Positions 42,990 to 52,662 are shown, counted from the first letter of the stretch. The stretch is DNA of 64,000 nucleotides from CAYZQH01 sp050300015 (GCA_050300015.1 JBNKWZ010000021.1:186001-250000), one strand, 5' to 3'. Notes: generated from the sequence alone by a model not told the origin. Translations and numbers: made by a program.

Positions 42990-43790
42990 TTATTTATCGA
43001 GCATTTGATGCAGTCGACGGCGCAACTCTGCGGCAACCAGCGGTAGGTACTCGTCCACCAATTGATCCACTAGCTTTTGTTTCTCAAGGGCTTCGCGATC
43101 TTTGGCAGAGAAGGGGTTGTTTATCTGTGGGCGACCAAGGCGTTCGGCGCGAGCGTGTGTCCGTAGAATGGCAGTGCTCACATCGAGCGCAGCACTCGAT
43201 TGCACAAAATCCGCTTCAAGCTCCTGCCGCCCTTTATTGAGTTTGTCCAATATATGCTGTGGTAAAAAAGGGTTTTCTCGTTTCGAAGGTGATAATTTAG
43301 GCTGCTCTGGTGCACCTGGCACATTTAACAGTTCACTTTGCAGCTTACCTGTATTGGCGGGCGTCAGCGGTGTGAGCGGTATCGATTGGGCTAAGGGTGA
43401 ACTCTCAGAATAATGAGGGGGCTCGCTGGCAGTGGGTTCCTCCGTGGGGACTGCCGGCTTAGATTCTGCGGTGACTTCTTCGACCATCGGGACCACTTCA
43501 CTCAGTGTGAGTATTGCTTCTTCGCGCGCCTCACTGGGTTCTGATTGCGTCGCCGACTCCGTCAGTGTATCCACCAGTGGTGCGTCGTCTTCAATAACCA
43601 TCTGATCCAGTGACAAGGTTTGTATTGTATCGATTAGTGGGTTGTCTTGCTCGTGGGCGTCTTGTTGTTCCTCGGCGTAGCCGAGATCCACTAACAGTTC
43701 TTCACTCTGGTGCGGCGCCTCTGAGTGCGATGTGGCACTGTCGCTGTCTTTGCTTTTGGGTGGATCAACTTTGTTCTTCTCTTGCTTCAT
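42990..43790 (-). CDS. Acidic hypothetical protein next to holC
   Basis: 266 residues, no named domain recognised. The first 190 residues are low-complexity, rich in Glu, Ser, Thr and Pro (for example ESATQSEPSEAREEAILTL), and likely disordered. The last 75 residues are ordered and basic: NPFLPQHILDKLNKGRQELEADFVQS, then RTHARAERLGRPQIN and a helical end YLPLVAAELRRRLHQMLDK. Proteins with this tail occur beside holC in related bacteria, but their role is not known to me. Same strand as holC, 151 bp downstream of it. Confidence 0.7.
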   Translation of the reverse strand: MKQEKNKVDPPKSKDSDSATSHSEAPHQSEELLVDLGYAEEQQDAHEQDNPLIDTIQTLSLDQMVIEDDAPLVDTLTESATQSEPSEAREEAILTLSEVVPMVEEVTAESKPAVPTEEPTASEPPHYSESSPLAQSIPLTPLTPANTGKLQSELLNVPGAPEQPKLSPSKRENPFLPQHILDKLNKGRQELEADFVQSSAALDVSTAILRTHARAERLGRPQINNPFSAKDREALEKQKLVDQLVDEYLPLVAAELRRRLHQMLDK

Positions 43791-43941
43791 ACTGCTCCCA
43801 CCTCACAGGTGCGGATTTGATAGTGTCACGTCAAGCGCCATCAGTCCGTTGATACTGGAATATTATGCAATTGCTTGTCAGATGAACAGTCTTTGACGTC
43901 AATTGTAGTTGAATCTCACCCCCTTTTGGACGTGTTGGCGT

Positions 43942-44379
43942 TTATTGGATTGTGTGGGAGAGGGGCTTGAGGCCCTTAGCTTTATAGGCACCGAAGTGTT
44001 TTCGAGTTGCGGTTAAGATATCAGGCCGCTGATCGACGATCTCTGCCACTCTCGCAAACTGCAAACCCGTGTCTGGACACTCGCCTGCCAAGTTAATGAG
44101 CAAGCTTTCATGCGCTTTGAGTGGCAGTGCGGAGGGCAACTCATGGTGGATGTATACCGGTGATGAGACATTTAAGTCCAGTTCGTTGGGGATAAAGGCC
44201 TCCGGCCGCAATGACCAAATCACCTCGCTCAACGCGCGCGAGGCTTTTGCTGATGCGGTTAAAATAAACACGGGCATGTTTCTGTGCAGAGCTTTTTCAC
44301 ACAAGCGCGCGCAAAACTCTGCGCGAGACCGGCCATCTGCAGAGGTCAATACATAAAAATCGATACGCGGGATGTCCAC
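43942..44379 (-). CDS. holC: DNA polymerase III chi subunit
   Basis: 145 residues with the HolC pattern: RIDFYVLTSADGRSRAEFCARLCEKALHRNMPVFILTASAKASRALSEVIWSL, then FIPNELD and SPVYI and LLINLAGECP. Chi links the clamp-loader complex (with psi) to SSB on the lagging strand. Length is near the E. coli 147. The gene lies 27 bp after pepA on the same strand, the usual pepA-holC-valS order, here interrupted by one acidic-protein gene. Confidence 0.92.
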   Translation of the reverse strand: MDIPRIDFYVLTSADGRSRAEFCARLCEKALHRNMPVFILTASAKASRALSEVIWSLRPEAFIPNELDLNVSSPVYIHHELPSALPLKAHESLLINLAGECPDTGLQFARVAEIVDQRPDILTATRKHFGAYKAKGLKPLSHTIQ

Positions 44380-44406
44380 TACCTCGAATCCCCGAGCTTA
44401 AATGGT

Positions 44407-45891
44407 TTAGGCGTCATAAGCGTTCAAGATATATTGCAGTAGTAGCCCTACGGGCCGCCCGGTGGCGCCTTTAGCTGCACCGGAGTGCCATGCGGTGCCG
44501 GCAATATCAAGGTGCGCCCAGTGATAGTTTTCTGCGTATCGCGCCAAAAAGCACGCTGCGGTTACAGAGCCTGCCTCTCGGCCACCAATATTCGCCATGT
44601 CTGCAAAATTGCTGTCGAGTGACTTTTGGTACTCTTCCCACAGAGGCATTTGCCAGGCACGATCTAAGGCGGCATCACCGGCTTTAAGCAGTTCATCGGC
44701 CAGTGGTTGATGGTTGCTATACAGACCGCTGGCGTGACTGCCAAGCGCAATCACGCAGGCACCGGTCAATGTGGCAATATCAATAACGGCCTTGGGTTTA
44801 AATCGCTCCACATAGGTCAATGCATCACACAGTACCAATCGACCCTCGGCGTCAGTATTTAATATTTCAATGGTTTTACCCGACATGGAGGTCACCACGT
44901 CACCGGGTTTTGTAGCGCCACCGCTCGGCATATTTTCAGCGGCTGCGATAACGCCCACCACATTGATGCTCGGCTGTAAGTGCATCAATGCGGTCATCAC
45001 GCCCATCACACTGGCGGAGCCGCACATGTCAAATTTCATTTCATCCATACCTGCACCGGGTTTCAAGCTGATGCCGCCAGTGTCAAAGGTGATACCCTTG
45101 CCCACCAATACGATGGGCGCTTGCTGGGGTTTTCCGCCCTTGTATTCCATCGAGATCAGCTTGGGGGGTTGGTCACTGCCCGCTGCCACTGACAGCAGAG
45201 AGCCCATCCCCAATTTTTTCATTTGAGCGGTGTCGAGTACTTTGGTGGTCAGTTTGGATTGACCGCTTGCCAGTTTCTTGGCTTGATTGGCTAAGTAGGT
45301 TGGCGTGCAGATATTGGCGGGTAAGTTTCCAAGTTCGCGCGCAGCGTTGATGCCAATGCCGAGGCCCTCTCCAATGGCCAAACCTTTTTGCCACTGGGCG
45401 GAGAGCTTTTTAACCCCTTGTAGGACCAAAGTCTTTAAATGAGGCTCGGGAACGTTTTGAGTCTTGGTTTGTGTATAGCGGTATTGAGCGGTGGTTGCTG
45501 TTTGTGCAATCAATAATGCGGTTTGTCTCTCGCTTAATCCTTCGGCGGTTTCGACGACCCAGGTGGCGGTTTTGAGTTTTTTGGCTTCCAGTGTCTTGAT
45601 CAGTTTTTGTGTGGTGGTGGCAAGGTCTTTTGCGCTGAGTGTTTTTTTGCTGCTATTGACACACACCAGTAGCAAGCGCTTTGCTGCGAACCCTTTTGCG
45701 CCGAGTACCCAGGTCGTAGCACCGGGCTTAAAGGCAATGTCATTTTGCTTGATCACATTTGTCAAAGCCCCATCGGTGGCTTGATCAACCATTGCGGCGC
45801 CTTGTGAAAGACTTTTGTCTGCATAAACGCAGACCACTAGGCAGTCACTGCGAGATTTGTCGATAGCGCCGGTTTTGATTTGAAATTGCAT
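44407..45891 (-). CDS. pepA: Leucyl aminopeptidase PepA
   Basis: 494 residues from the ATG at 45891, which has GAGGCGG upstream; the frame is open to 45990 but the added 33 residues are not homologous. The M17 signatures are GKGITFDTGGISLKPGAGMDEMKFDMCGSA with the metal-binding Lys and Asp, and NTDAEGRLVLCDALTY with Asp/Glu ligands and the catalytic Arg. The enzyme is a hexameric two-metal exopeptidase removing N-terminal residues. In E. coli it also binds DNA in Xer recombination. The lptF-lptG operon is divergent, sharing a 270-bp promoter region, as in many gammaproteobacteria. Confidence 0.96.
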   Translation of the reverse strand: MQFQIKTGAIDKSRSDCLVVCVYADKSLSQGAAMVDQATDGALTNVIKQNDIAFKPGATTWVLGAKGFAAKRLLLVCVNSSKKTLSAKDLATTTQKLIKTLEAKKLKTATWVVETAEGLSERQTALLIAQTATTAQYRYTQTKTQNVPEPHLKTLVLQGVKKLSAQWQKGLAIGEGLGIGINAARELGNLPANICTPTYLANQAKKLASGQSKLTTKVLDTAQMKKLGMGSLLSVAAGSDQPPKLISMEYKGGKPQQAPIVLVGKGITFDTGGISLKPGAGMDEMKFDMCGSASVMGVMTALMHLQPSINVVGVIAAAENMPSGGATKPGDVVTSMSGKTIEILNTDAEGRLVLCDALTYVERFKPKAVIDIATLTGACVIALGSHASGLYSNHQPLADELLKAGDAALDRAWQMPLWEEYQKSLDSNFADMANIGGREAGSVTAACFLARYAENYHWAHLDIAGTAWHSGAAKGATGRPVGLLLQYILNAYDA

Positions 45892-46159
45892 AGTCCGCCT
45901 CTTGTACAATGATCTATACCCTGGAATTTTGGGCGTTGAATAGTGAATGGGTTGGGCCGTTTGATTGATATGACACACTGGGGTTCCCATGGGTGCTCAG
46001 TCTACAGGGATCGTCATCAAACTGAAATTGTCTAGGGGAACGGTCGAATTGTAAAGATCCTTCCGTAGGGCTTAATGAGTGGGAGAAAAAGCATGCTGTG
46101 GTACAGTGAGATGGCTATAATTCCCACACTCCAGTCACAATACTCGTAGAAGGCTTTAG

Positions 46160-47260
46160 GTGATTGTTTTTCGGTACCTAGCAAGAGAAGTGTTAGCCAG
46201 TATGATGGCGGTCAGTGCCGTATTACTGCTGATTATCATGAGTGGTCGCTTCGTACGCTACTTGGCAGAAGCTGCTGCGGGTAAACTCGAAGCGAGCGTG
46301 TTATTAACGCTAATCGGTTTGAGGTTGCCATCGTTTTTGGAGTTGATATTACCTCTTGGGATGTTCATTGGTATTTTATTGGCGTATGGCCGTTTGTACG
46401 TCGACAGTGAGATGACCGTGCTGCAAGCCTGCGGTATGAGTGAGCGGCGTTTGGTGGTGTACACGCTGACCATCGGTGTGTTGGTCGCGTTATTGGTAGC
46501 ATTATTTAGCCTCTATATCGGCCCAAAAGGTGTGCAAGCGTCCGAACAGGTTTTGGCAAAGCAACGCAGCCGAACGGAATTTGAAACCCTAAAGCCTGCG
46601 CGTTTTCACAAATTGTCCAGTCGTGATGGAGTCTCTTACGCGCACAGTGTCAGTGAAGACAAAAAACAATTGCAGAATGTTTTTCTCTCTGGGACTGCAG
46701 AAACACAAGATACTTTTTCGATTATTACCGCCAAAACGGGTGAAACTTTAATTGATCAAGTCAGTGGTAAGCGCTACCTGGTGTTGGCAGATGGCCACCA
46801 ATATCGAGGGCGTCCGGGTGCTTTAAATTATGAAGTGATCAGTTTCAGTCGCTATTCTCAATACGTTCCAGAGCCTCAATATGAGGCGCGCTCAAAAAAA
46901 GAAACAGATGCGATGAGCACCACGGCGCTCTGGCAGGCTGACACCGTCAAAGCCAATGCGGCATTACAATGGCGCTTTTCCCTGCCCGTATTGGTTATGG
47001 TCATTGCTCTGTTGGCTGTACCCTTAAGTCGAACGCAACCGAGGAAAGGGCGTTACGTTAAAATGGTACCTGCCATTTTGATCTACATTGTCTATGTGGT
47101 GATCGCCAATAGTGCAAGGGGGTTGCTGGAGGAAGGTAACGCGCCCACTCCGTGGATACTTTGGATGGTTCACTGTGGTTTTTTGTTGTTGGCGCTGGTG
47201 CTGCTACTGTGGCCCACTTGGGTTCGAGTGATGACTGCAGGAGGCGCACGCAGCGTATGA
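46160..47260 (+). CDS. lptF: LPS export permease LptF
   Basis: 366 residues with six membrane helices (three N-terminal, three C-terminal) around a periplasmic beta-jellyroll. It starts VIVFRYLAREVLASMMAVSAVLLLIIMSGRF and carries LPSFLELILPLGMFIGILLAYGRLYVDSEMTVLQACGMS, a coupling-helix region contacting the LptB ATPase. With LptG and LptB2 it extracts LPS from the inner membrane. Translation starts at GTG (46160) with AGAAGG 6 nt upstream. The stop overlaps the lptG start by 4 nt. Confidence 0.96.
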   Translation: MIVFRYLAREVLASMMAVSAVLLLIIMSGRFVRYLAEAAAGKLEASVLLTLIGLRLPSFLELILPLGMFIGILLAYGRLYVDSEMTVLQACGMSERRLVVYTLTIGVLVALLVALFSLYIGPKGVQASEQVLAKQRSRTEFETLKPARFHKLSSRDGVSYAHSVSEDKKQLQNVFLSGTAETQDTFSIITAKTGETLIDQVSGKRYLVLADGHQYRGRPGALNYEVISFSRYSQYVPEPQYEARSKKETDAMSTTALWQADTVKANAALQWRFSLPVLVMVIALLAVPLSRTQPRKGRYVKMVPAILIYIVYVVIANSARGLLEEGNAPTPWILWMVHCGFLLLALVLLLWPTWVRVMTAGGARSV

Positions 47261-48318
47261 AAATTATTCGACGATATATCGCACGCGCTGTCGTGAGCGC
47301 TATTGCAGCTGTGTTGGGTGTCATTGTTGCGCTGGATGTGATCTCTGAGTTTGTGGATGAGCTTGATAATCTACAGGGCGACTACACGCTGCAGGAAGCA
47401 CTAATTTACTCCGCATTGTCGATTCCCTCCAGTATCTATGACTACCTTCCCTTGGCCTGTTTGGTGGGCTGCCTGATTGGGCTTGGGGTGTTGGCCAATA
47501 CGAGTGAGTTGACGGTGATGCGTGCCTCTGGTGTGACGGTGCGGCAACTCATTGGGTCGGTGATGCGCCCCATTTTGTTTTATATTGGTGTCGGCATTTT
47601 GTTGGGTGAGTACGTCACGCCGACTTCTGATCAATACGCTGAGAGCCGTAAAGCCATTGTTCTTGGTCACAAGAGCGCCTTGCAGGGACAGCGCGGTGTT
47701 TGGAATCGCGAGAATAACGAATTTATGCACTTTAGTGCGGTTTTACCAAATGGAAAGTTATTTGGTATCACCCGGCTGCAATTTGATGACGAGGGCAAAT
47801 TGCTCAGTAGTACTTATGTGGAGTCGGCTATCTATCAGGGCAGCTCCTGGTTCGAACGTAATGGTACCGCAACGGTACTGGAGCCCAATGCCACCCACCA
47901 AAGCCAGTTTCCAGCGCGTTCTTGGTATTCGGAGATATCGCCAGATCTATTGGATGTACTCGTATTGCCCCCGGAAGACCTGCCTATGCAGCGCTTGTAT
48001 TCCTATGCCCAATACCTGGAAAAGCAAGGGCAAGATGCGGGTGAATATCGCTTGGCTTTTTGGCAAAAGGCTTTGCAGCCATTGGCAACGGCGAGCTTAG
48101 TGATGATTGCGATTTCCTTTATTTTTGGCCCGTTGCGCCAAGTCACTATGGGGTTTCGTATTTTTACGGGGGTAATCGTTGGGATTGTGTTTCGAACCAG
48201 TCAGGATCTACTGGGCCCCAGTAGTTTGATTTTTGGGTTTTCCCCCCTGATTGCTGTATTACTACCTATTTTGGCGTGCGCACTTATTGGTGGTGTCATG
48301 CTGAAACGCTCAGCATAA
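47257..48318 (+). CDS. lptG: LPS export permease LptG
   Basis: 353 residues from the ATG at 47257, overlapping the lptF stop (ATGA). It begins MKIIRRYIARAVVSAIAAVLGV and contains LPLACLVGCLIGLGVLANTSELTVMRASGVT, the coupling-helix region, and a C-terminal set of helices (LVMIAISFIFGPLRQVTMGFRIFTGVIVGIVFR) typical of LptG. With LptF it forms the LptB2FG transporter. The frame is open upstream within lptF but the overlap start is the sound choice. Confidence 0.96.
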   Translation: MKIIRRYIARAVVSAIAAVLGVIVALDVISEFVDELDNLQGDYTLQEALIYSALSIPSSIYDYLPLACLVGCLIGLGVLANTSELTVMRASGVTVRQLIGSVMRPILFYIGVGILLGEYVTPTSDQYAESRKAIVLGHKSALQGQRGVWNRENNEFMHFSAVLPNGKLFGITRLQFDDEGKLLSSTYVESAIYQGSSWFERNGTATVLEPNATHQSQFPARSWYSEISPDLLDVLVLPPEDLPMQRLYSYAQYLEKQGQDAGEYRLAFWQKALQPLATASLVMIAISFIFGPLRQVTMGFRIFTGVIVGIVFRTSQDLLGPSSLIFGFSPLIAVLLPILACALIGGVMLKRSA

Positions 48319-48347
48319 GCCTTTGGGCTCGTCGCGGTGGCTTGGGG

Positions 48348-48815
48348 TTAGCGATTTTTGGTGGGTTTGGGTAAGACGACGACCTGAGTGTTTGACAGTT
48401 TGTCGTGCCAGCACAGCCCGTCTTGGTTAAACCAGCGATACCAGTAGCCTGCGCCGAGTGCCGCAAAACTCGGCACACCAAAAACCAAGCGTTTAAGTAC
48501 CTGCGGCCATGCCAAAGGTTTGGTATCAATGCTGAGCAACTGCAAGCGCCAGGTTTTCATGCCTAGGGTTTGTCCGCCCCGCTTCCAAAACCAGGCGTAG
48601 AACCCGCACAGCACAATGACCCACCCCAAAAACACCCAATAACCGCTAAACATGGGTTGGTAGCGTTCCGCTTGAGGGGAGGTTAGCGCTCCCCCCAGTG
48701 TGATCAGTGCGCCGTAAGCAAAGCTCAAGGCCATTAAGATAAAGCCATCGTAAACAAGCGCTGCAAAGCGACGCCAAACAGGTGCTGTAGGATATGTGCT
48801 CATAGTTTCAGGCAA
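48348..48815 (-). CDS. RDD-family membrane protein
   Basis: 155 residues. The RDD motif appears as APVWRRFAALVYDGFILMAL with Arg and Asp in helix 1, then a second helix, then KRGGQTLGMKTWRLQLLS between helices 2 and 3. Three to four membrane helices in all. Function is unknown; some members have been linked to ion transport. It is convergent with lptG, with 29 bp between stops, a placement seen in related genomes. Confidence 0.88.
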   Translation of the reverse strand: MPETMSTYPTAPVWRRFAALVYDGFILMALSFAYGALITLGGALTSPQAERYQPMFSGYWVFLGWVIVLCGFYAWFWKRGGQTLGMKTWRLQLLSIDTKPLAWPQVLKRLVFGVPSFAALGAGYWYRWFNQDGLCWHDKLSNTQVVVLPKPTKNR

Positions 48816-48857
48816 AAAGTGGGATTCTACCTGATTTCCGTTGCTGTCGGGCGGCGG

Positions 48858-49343
48858 CTAAAAGCTGACTTCGTAGTGGTAGCGCAGGAGGATCGATTTC
48901 TCCGAGGCTTTGACCGTGTAATTACCAAATGGGGTGAGCAGAGCATTCCATTCCATCGTCGTGAACTTTTCGGCACTCATAAATGTGGAGTTTTCCTGAC
49001 TTTGCCAAACCTGATGGAGGCTGAAGCGCAACAATTTTGAGAGTGCTTTGGCGCCCACGATGGTGGAGTGGGCATCTTGTTGTAACCAATGGTAGTTGAG
49101 CAACCGTTGAGTGGCAGGCATTTGCTGGTCGCGAATTTGTGCGGCCGACATTATCAATTGGTCGTCTTCCATCAGGCGCACGGGCATCACTTGAAGGATT
49201 GTGGAGGGGTCTTTGGTGTCGTAAGCCGCATTGTAAAACGGATTGGCATGCGTGGTGATGGAAAACACTAGAAGTCCAACGGCGGCGAGGCAGGTGCCCA
49301 CGGCTGAGCGCTTTTGATGGTGGTGAAGACTGCAAAAAACCAT
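48858..49343 (-). CDS. Unknown secreted protein
   Basis: 161 residues, no family recognised. A signal peptide (LAAVGLLVFSITTHA) ends near residue 33. The mature part includes PSTILQVMPVRLMEDDQLIMSAAQIRDQQMPATQRLLNYHWLQQ and a C-terminal pair of predicted strands (FGNYTVKASEKSILLRYHYEVSF) with an aromatic last residue. Periplasmic or outer-membrane location is possible. It lies 42 bp upstream of the RDD gene on the same strand. Confidence 0.65.
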   Translation of the reverse strand: MVFCSLHHHQKRSAVGTCLAAVGLLVFSITTHANPFYNAAYDTKDPSTILQVMPVRLMEDDQLIMSAAQIRDQQMPATQRLLNYHWLQQDAHSTIVGAKALSKLLRFSLHQVWQSQENSTFMSAEKFTTMEWNALLTPFGNYTVKASEKSILLRYHYEVSF

Positions 49344-49711
49344 GAATCACCTAGGTAAACGATATGAAAGTCAGTTGCCTGAATTGAGTCGTTGCAAACC
49401 AGGCGCGTACGTGTTTGTCTTGGTGGCCTTCTTTGGGGTGGTGTTCCCAATGTACGCCGCCACCTAGCCATGAGCTCTTGCGTTTGATTTATTATTTGCA
49501 ATTTGGGCGCATTGATAAAGCGTTTGATTAGACGAATTTATTCTCGAAAATATGAATTGGAAGTGGGTTGGTAATAGATGTGCGGTTTGGTAATAAGCAT
49601 CGTTTTTCTCAAACTTATCAATCTAGTGCGTGCAGTCGAAACTCACGGGCGGCGGGGGCCTTTCAATTCGTTCTCAATTTGAAGGTGTCTAGAATTTGTG
49701 GATCTATGCAC
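49344..49711. other. Intergenic region without recognised gene
   Basis: About 370 bp between the unknown secreted protein and the DUF3108 gene, with an AT-rich part at 49480-49560 that could hold a promoter. I saw no RNA gene, strong hairpin or convincing small open frame. Confidence 0.45.
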
Positions 49712-50455
49712 CTATGGGGAGGAAGAAGTGCTAACGCTTTGGATAAATGTGTTCAGTAGCTTTGGCTTGGCGTCATACTCTGTGATTTCCAGTACGTAAG
49801 TGTCATCTTCGTCGGTATGTTCGAGTTTTGCGATGACATTATTCCACTCAGGCAGCAGCCACACGCGTGTCTGTTTGTCTTCGTCAATACGTTCAACGAC
49901 GAGAGCTGAGTGGGTTGTTTTCCCCAGGGTGAGAGTTTCTTCCCCCGCGCGTTGAAATCGGTAGGTCTTCACTTTTTTTCTTTTGATAAAGGGAAAATCA
50001 AGGGTTTTTACCGAGCCCACAAAATGGAGTTGCAGTTGTAGTTGATAAAGCGCGGGGTCAGATAGGCCCGGGGATAGCGTGTGAGCGTAGGGCTTTTTAT
50101 TGTTTTTTTGGTAGAGAGCCGTATTCTCATCACTCAAAAAGCGAATGGTTTCTAGCGTTTTTCGGCCAAATATTTTTCTTAAATAGGTGTATTTCAATGG
50201 TGCGATCACACCCTCGCGAACCTTAAATACGCTGGTTTCAGAGATAGAGGCAAATAAATTTTTCGCTTCAGAGCGAAAGGTGTAGGTGTTGTCGCCATTG
50301 TCGATCAGTTCGCGCACCATTTTAATATCCCAGTTGGCATATTCCCCCTCATAAGTGGCGCGCATTAGCGAGACTTCTGGGTTGGCCGAAACGGTGTTGT
50401 TGAAGCAACACATGCCAAGGATCACTGCGAATAGAATGTGTGAGAGGCCGCGCAT
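49712..50455 (-). CDS. Periplasmic DUF3108-domain protein
   Basis: 247 residues. A signal peptide (MRGLSHILFAVILGMCCFNNTVSA) is followed by a beta-rich DUF3108 domain: YEGEYANWDIKMVRELIDNGDNTYTFRSEAKNLFASISETSVFKV, PLKYTYLRKIFGRK, DPALYQLQLQLHF, TYRFQRAGEETLTLGKTTHSALVVER, VWLLPEWNNVIAKLEHTDEDDTYVLEI. Proteins of this domain are periplasmic and often linked to outer-membrane biogenesis by context; no activity is established. Lone gene, oriented like gap. Confidence 0.85.
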   Translation of the reverse strand: MRGLSHILFAVILGMCCFNNTVSANPEVSLMRATYEGEYANWDIKMVRELIDNGDNTYTFRSEAKNLFASISETSVFKVREGVIAPLKYTYLRKIFGRKTLETIRFLSDENTALYQKNNKKPYAHTLSPGLSDPALYQLQLQLHFVGSVKTLDFPFIKRKKVKTYRFQRAGEETLTLGKTTHSALVVERIDEDKQTRVWLLPEWNNVIAKLEHTDEDDTYVLEITEYDAKPKLLNTFIQSVSTSSSP

Positions 50456-50522
50456 AAAAAGACCCGATCGCCAAAGTGGAGGTCAGTGTACCAGCTTCAG
50501 CTGAAGTGCCGCTGAATAAGCC

Positions 50523-50546
50523 AAAAAAAGGGGGCCGAAGCCCCCT
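50523..50546 (-). terminator. Intrinsic terminator of gap
   Basis: On the minus strand AGGGGGC-TTCG-GCCCCCT is followed by six further T residues, 21 bp after the gap stop codon. A classic tetraloop terminator. Confidence 0.93.
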
Positions 50547-50566
50547 GATGGATATTTCTTGTGGCC

Positions 50567-51577
50567 TTAAGCGTTGGCTTTCAATATGGCCTGGGTGGTA
50601 TCTAGCATGCGATTAGAAAAGCCCCACTCATTGTCGTACCAAGCTAAGACCTTAACTTGATTGCCGCCGATAACACGTGTTTGCGTGGCATCGAAAATAC
50701 TTGAGGAAGCACAGTGATTAAAGTCGCTGCTGACTAAGGGCAGCGTGTTTACCGCTAATACCCCATCAAAGCGCGTGTTGGCTGCGGTGGTCAATATCTC
50801 GTTAATCTCTTCAACGCTGGTGTCGCGGCCGGCTTGGAAGGTGAGGTCCAAAAGCGACACATTGATGGTGGGTACGCGAATAGCCAAACCGTCCAGCTTG
50901 CCCGCCAATTCAGGAATAACCAAGCCGATGGCTGCAGCTGCGCCGGTTTTGGTGGGGATCAAAGAATGTCCTGCAGCGCGCGCACGATACATATCTTTGT
51001 GATAGGCATCGGTGATGTTTTGATCGTTGGTGTAAGAGTGCACTGTATTCGCAAGACCAGAGGTGATACCCACGGTTTCATGTAGCGCTGCCGCGATAGG
51101 CCCTAAGCAGTTAGTTGTACATGAGGCATTGGATAAGACCTTGTGGTCAGCGGTAATTTTGTCGTGGTTGACGCCATATACGACGGTCAAATCTGCGCCT
51201 GCGCCAGGTGCAGAAATCAGCACATTTTTAGCGCCAGCCGCCAAATGCATGGCTGCTTGATCGCGCGAGGTAAAAATACCCGTGCATTCATAGACGATAT
51301 CGATGCCGAGTTCCTGCCACGGAAGGGATTTGGGGTCACGCTCTGCTAAAATTTTGATCGGCTTGCCACCTACTACGATCGACTCGTCCGTCGCTTCTAC
51401 GTCAAATCCAAAGGTTCCGTGAACTGTGTCGTGTTTAAGAAGGTGGGCGTTAATTTGGGGTGAGCCCAAGTCGTTGATGGCAACGATTTCAATCTCGTCT
51501 TGGAGGTTTCTTTCATACAATGCGCGCAGAACATTTCGGCCAATGCGCCCAAAACCATTAATCGCAATACGTGGCAT
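50567..51577 (-). CDS. gap: Glyceraldehyde-3-phosphate dehydrogenase, type I
   Basis: 336 residues. The NAD-binding start MPRIAINGFGRIGRNVLRALYER includes the GFGRIGR loop; Asp 36 in AINDL favours NAD. The catalytic SNASCTTNCLGP places the nucleophile at Cys 153, with the catalytic His in VHSYTNDQ. It converts glyceraldehyde-3-phosphate to 1,3-bisphosphoglycerate. It is divergent from the zwf-edd-eda operon, separated by a 1.1 kb gap, so it feeds the lower part of the Entner-Doudoroff route. In several gammaproteobacteria such gap genes are controlled by HexR; no HexR gene or clear site is visible. Confidence 0.96.
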   Translation of the reverse strand: MPRIAINGFGRIGRNVLRALYERNLQDEIEIVAINDLGSPQINAHLLKHDTVHGTFGFDVEATDESIVVGGKPIKILAERDPKSLPWQELGIDIVYECTGIFTSRDQAAMHLAAGAKNVLISAPGAGADLTVVYGVNHDKITADHKVLSNASCTTNCLGPIAAALHETVGITSGLANTVHSYTNDQNITDAYHKDMYRARAAGHSLIPTKTGAAAAIGLVIPELAGKLDGLAIRVPTINVSLLDLTFQAGRDTSVEEINEILTTAANTRFDGVLAVNTLPLVSSDFNHCASSSIFDATQTRVIGGNQVKVLAWYDNEWGFSNRMLDTTQAILKANA

Positions 51578-52662
51578 GATTTAAATCCTAAGTTTGCTGA
51601 ACGTAGTGAGTAGACACAGGTGTCTAGCTGTTAAGTCACTCTAAGACCTCAAGGGTTTTAGGGTGACGCATGCGGCAAATGGGCAGGGGTTGCTTTAGGC
51701 ATCCTTTATCTGCATTTTCCCATCCATAGAGGCCAAATGCCGTCAAAATCGATCATGTGAGAAACAGGTTTACGAGACAGAGCGGCGCTTGGCACATTAA
51801 AACTGGCTTTGCATTGGCATCTTGCTCCGTGGGTAAGCCGGAAGGCTGTGGTCTCACTAGAGCTTGGTTGACGCCTGTATTTACCGTTCAATCTCTTTTA
51901 ATTTTAAAGGGCCCTTTATCACAATGAAAAGTGTTTTAAGGACGACTTCTAACCATGCGGTCAACATCTCTAACCACCTGCGTTGTGATTCTAGAGATAG
52001 AAAACCCCGCAAAGGTGCAAAGTGTGTAATCATGGGGCCTTTAACAACTGGGGCTATTCGCTCCAGTTTCCAGCACCGAACACGACTAGAGTGTTGGGCT
52101 CGGTGGATCGATCAAGACCTTTGGCGTATCTCAAATGCTGGCGCCATCTGTTTAGTCGGTGGGCCCTGAATCGTACGATTTACTGGCCTACACAGGGTTG
52201 CCGGACTTGGGGCTGTTCTATGCCACCGCTGAAGCGGTGAGTCTCAACAAGGCGGATGACCCAGCGCGAGTCGCCAAACAGGTGTGTTTTCGACCGATAG
52301 TTCGACCTGCACAAAGGCGCGATTATCCGTAATCGAAGTTGAAAAAGCAACTGGCGAGCCTCTACAATAGCGCCCCTGGCCCACGCGTCTAAAAGCCCTG
52401 TGCTGCTCTGAAGGGTCTGGTAAAATCGAGTTTTGGCGCTGCGATGGGGCGCAGTCGCGCAATCATCTTTATGTTGTTAGGGTTCCGTTTTCACTGTGAA
52501 ATCAAGCGTCAAGCTGCCGTCTCAGCGGCGCTCTATGAACCGTTTGGTGATATCTGCTACGCGCTATAGGGCTGTTCCGCGTTTTCTTGCGTGGGCGGCC
52601 GCGAGTGCTGGTTGACCAGATGCAATCAATGTCTTTCATTTGAATATTAAGGTCTTAGAAAT
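51578..52662. other. 1.1 kb region without an intact gene between gap and zwf
   Basis: This is the longest gap of the window. No complete frame looks like a gene. One plus-strand frame near 52110-52330 reads protein-like but is broken by TAG codons: a segment SIKTFGVSQMLAPS, a stop, then PESYDLLAYTGLPDLGLFYA and SLNKADDPARVAKQV, ending at a TAA near 52330. This could be a decayed gene. A 13-bp palindrome TTTCACTGTGAAA lies at 52489-52501. Promoters for gap and zwf must also be here. Confidence 0.5.
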
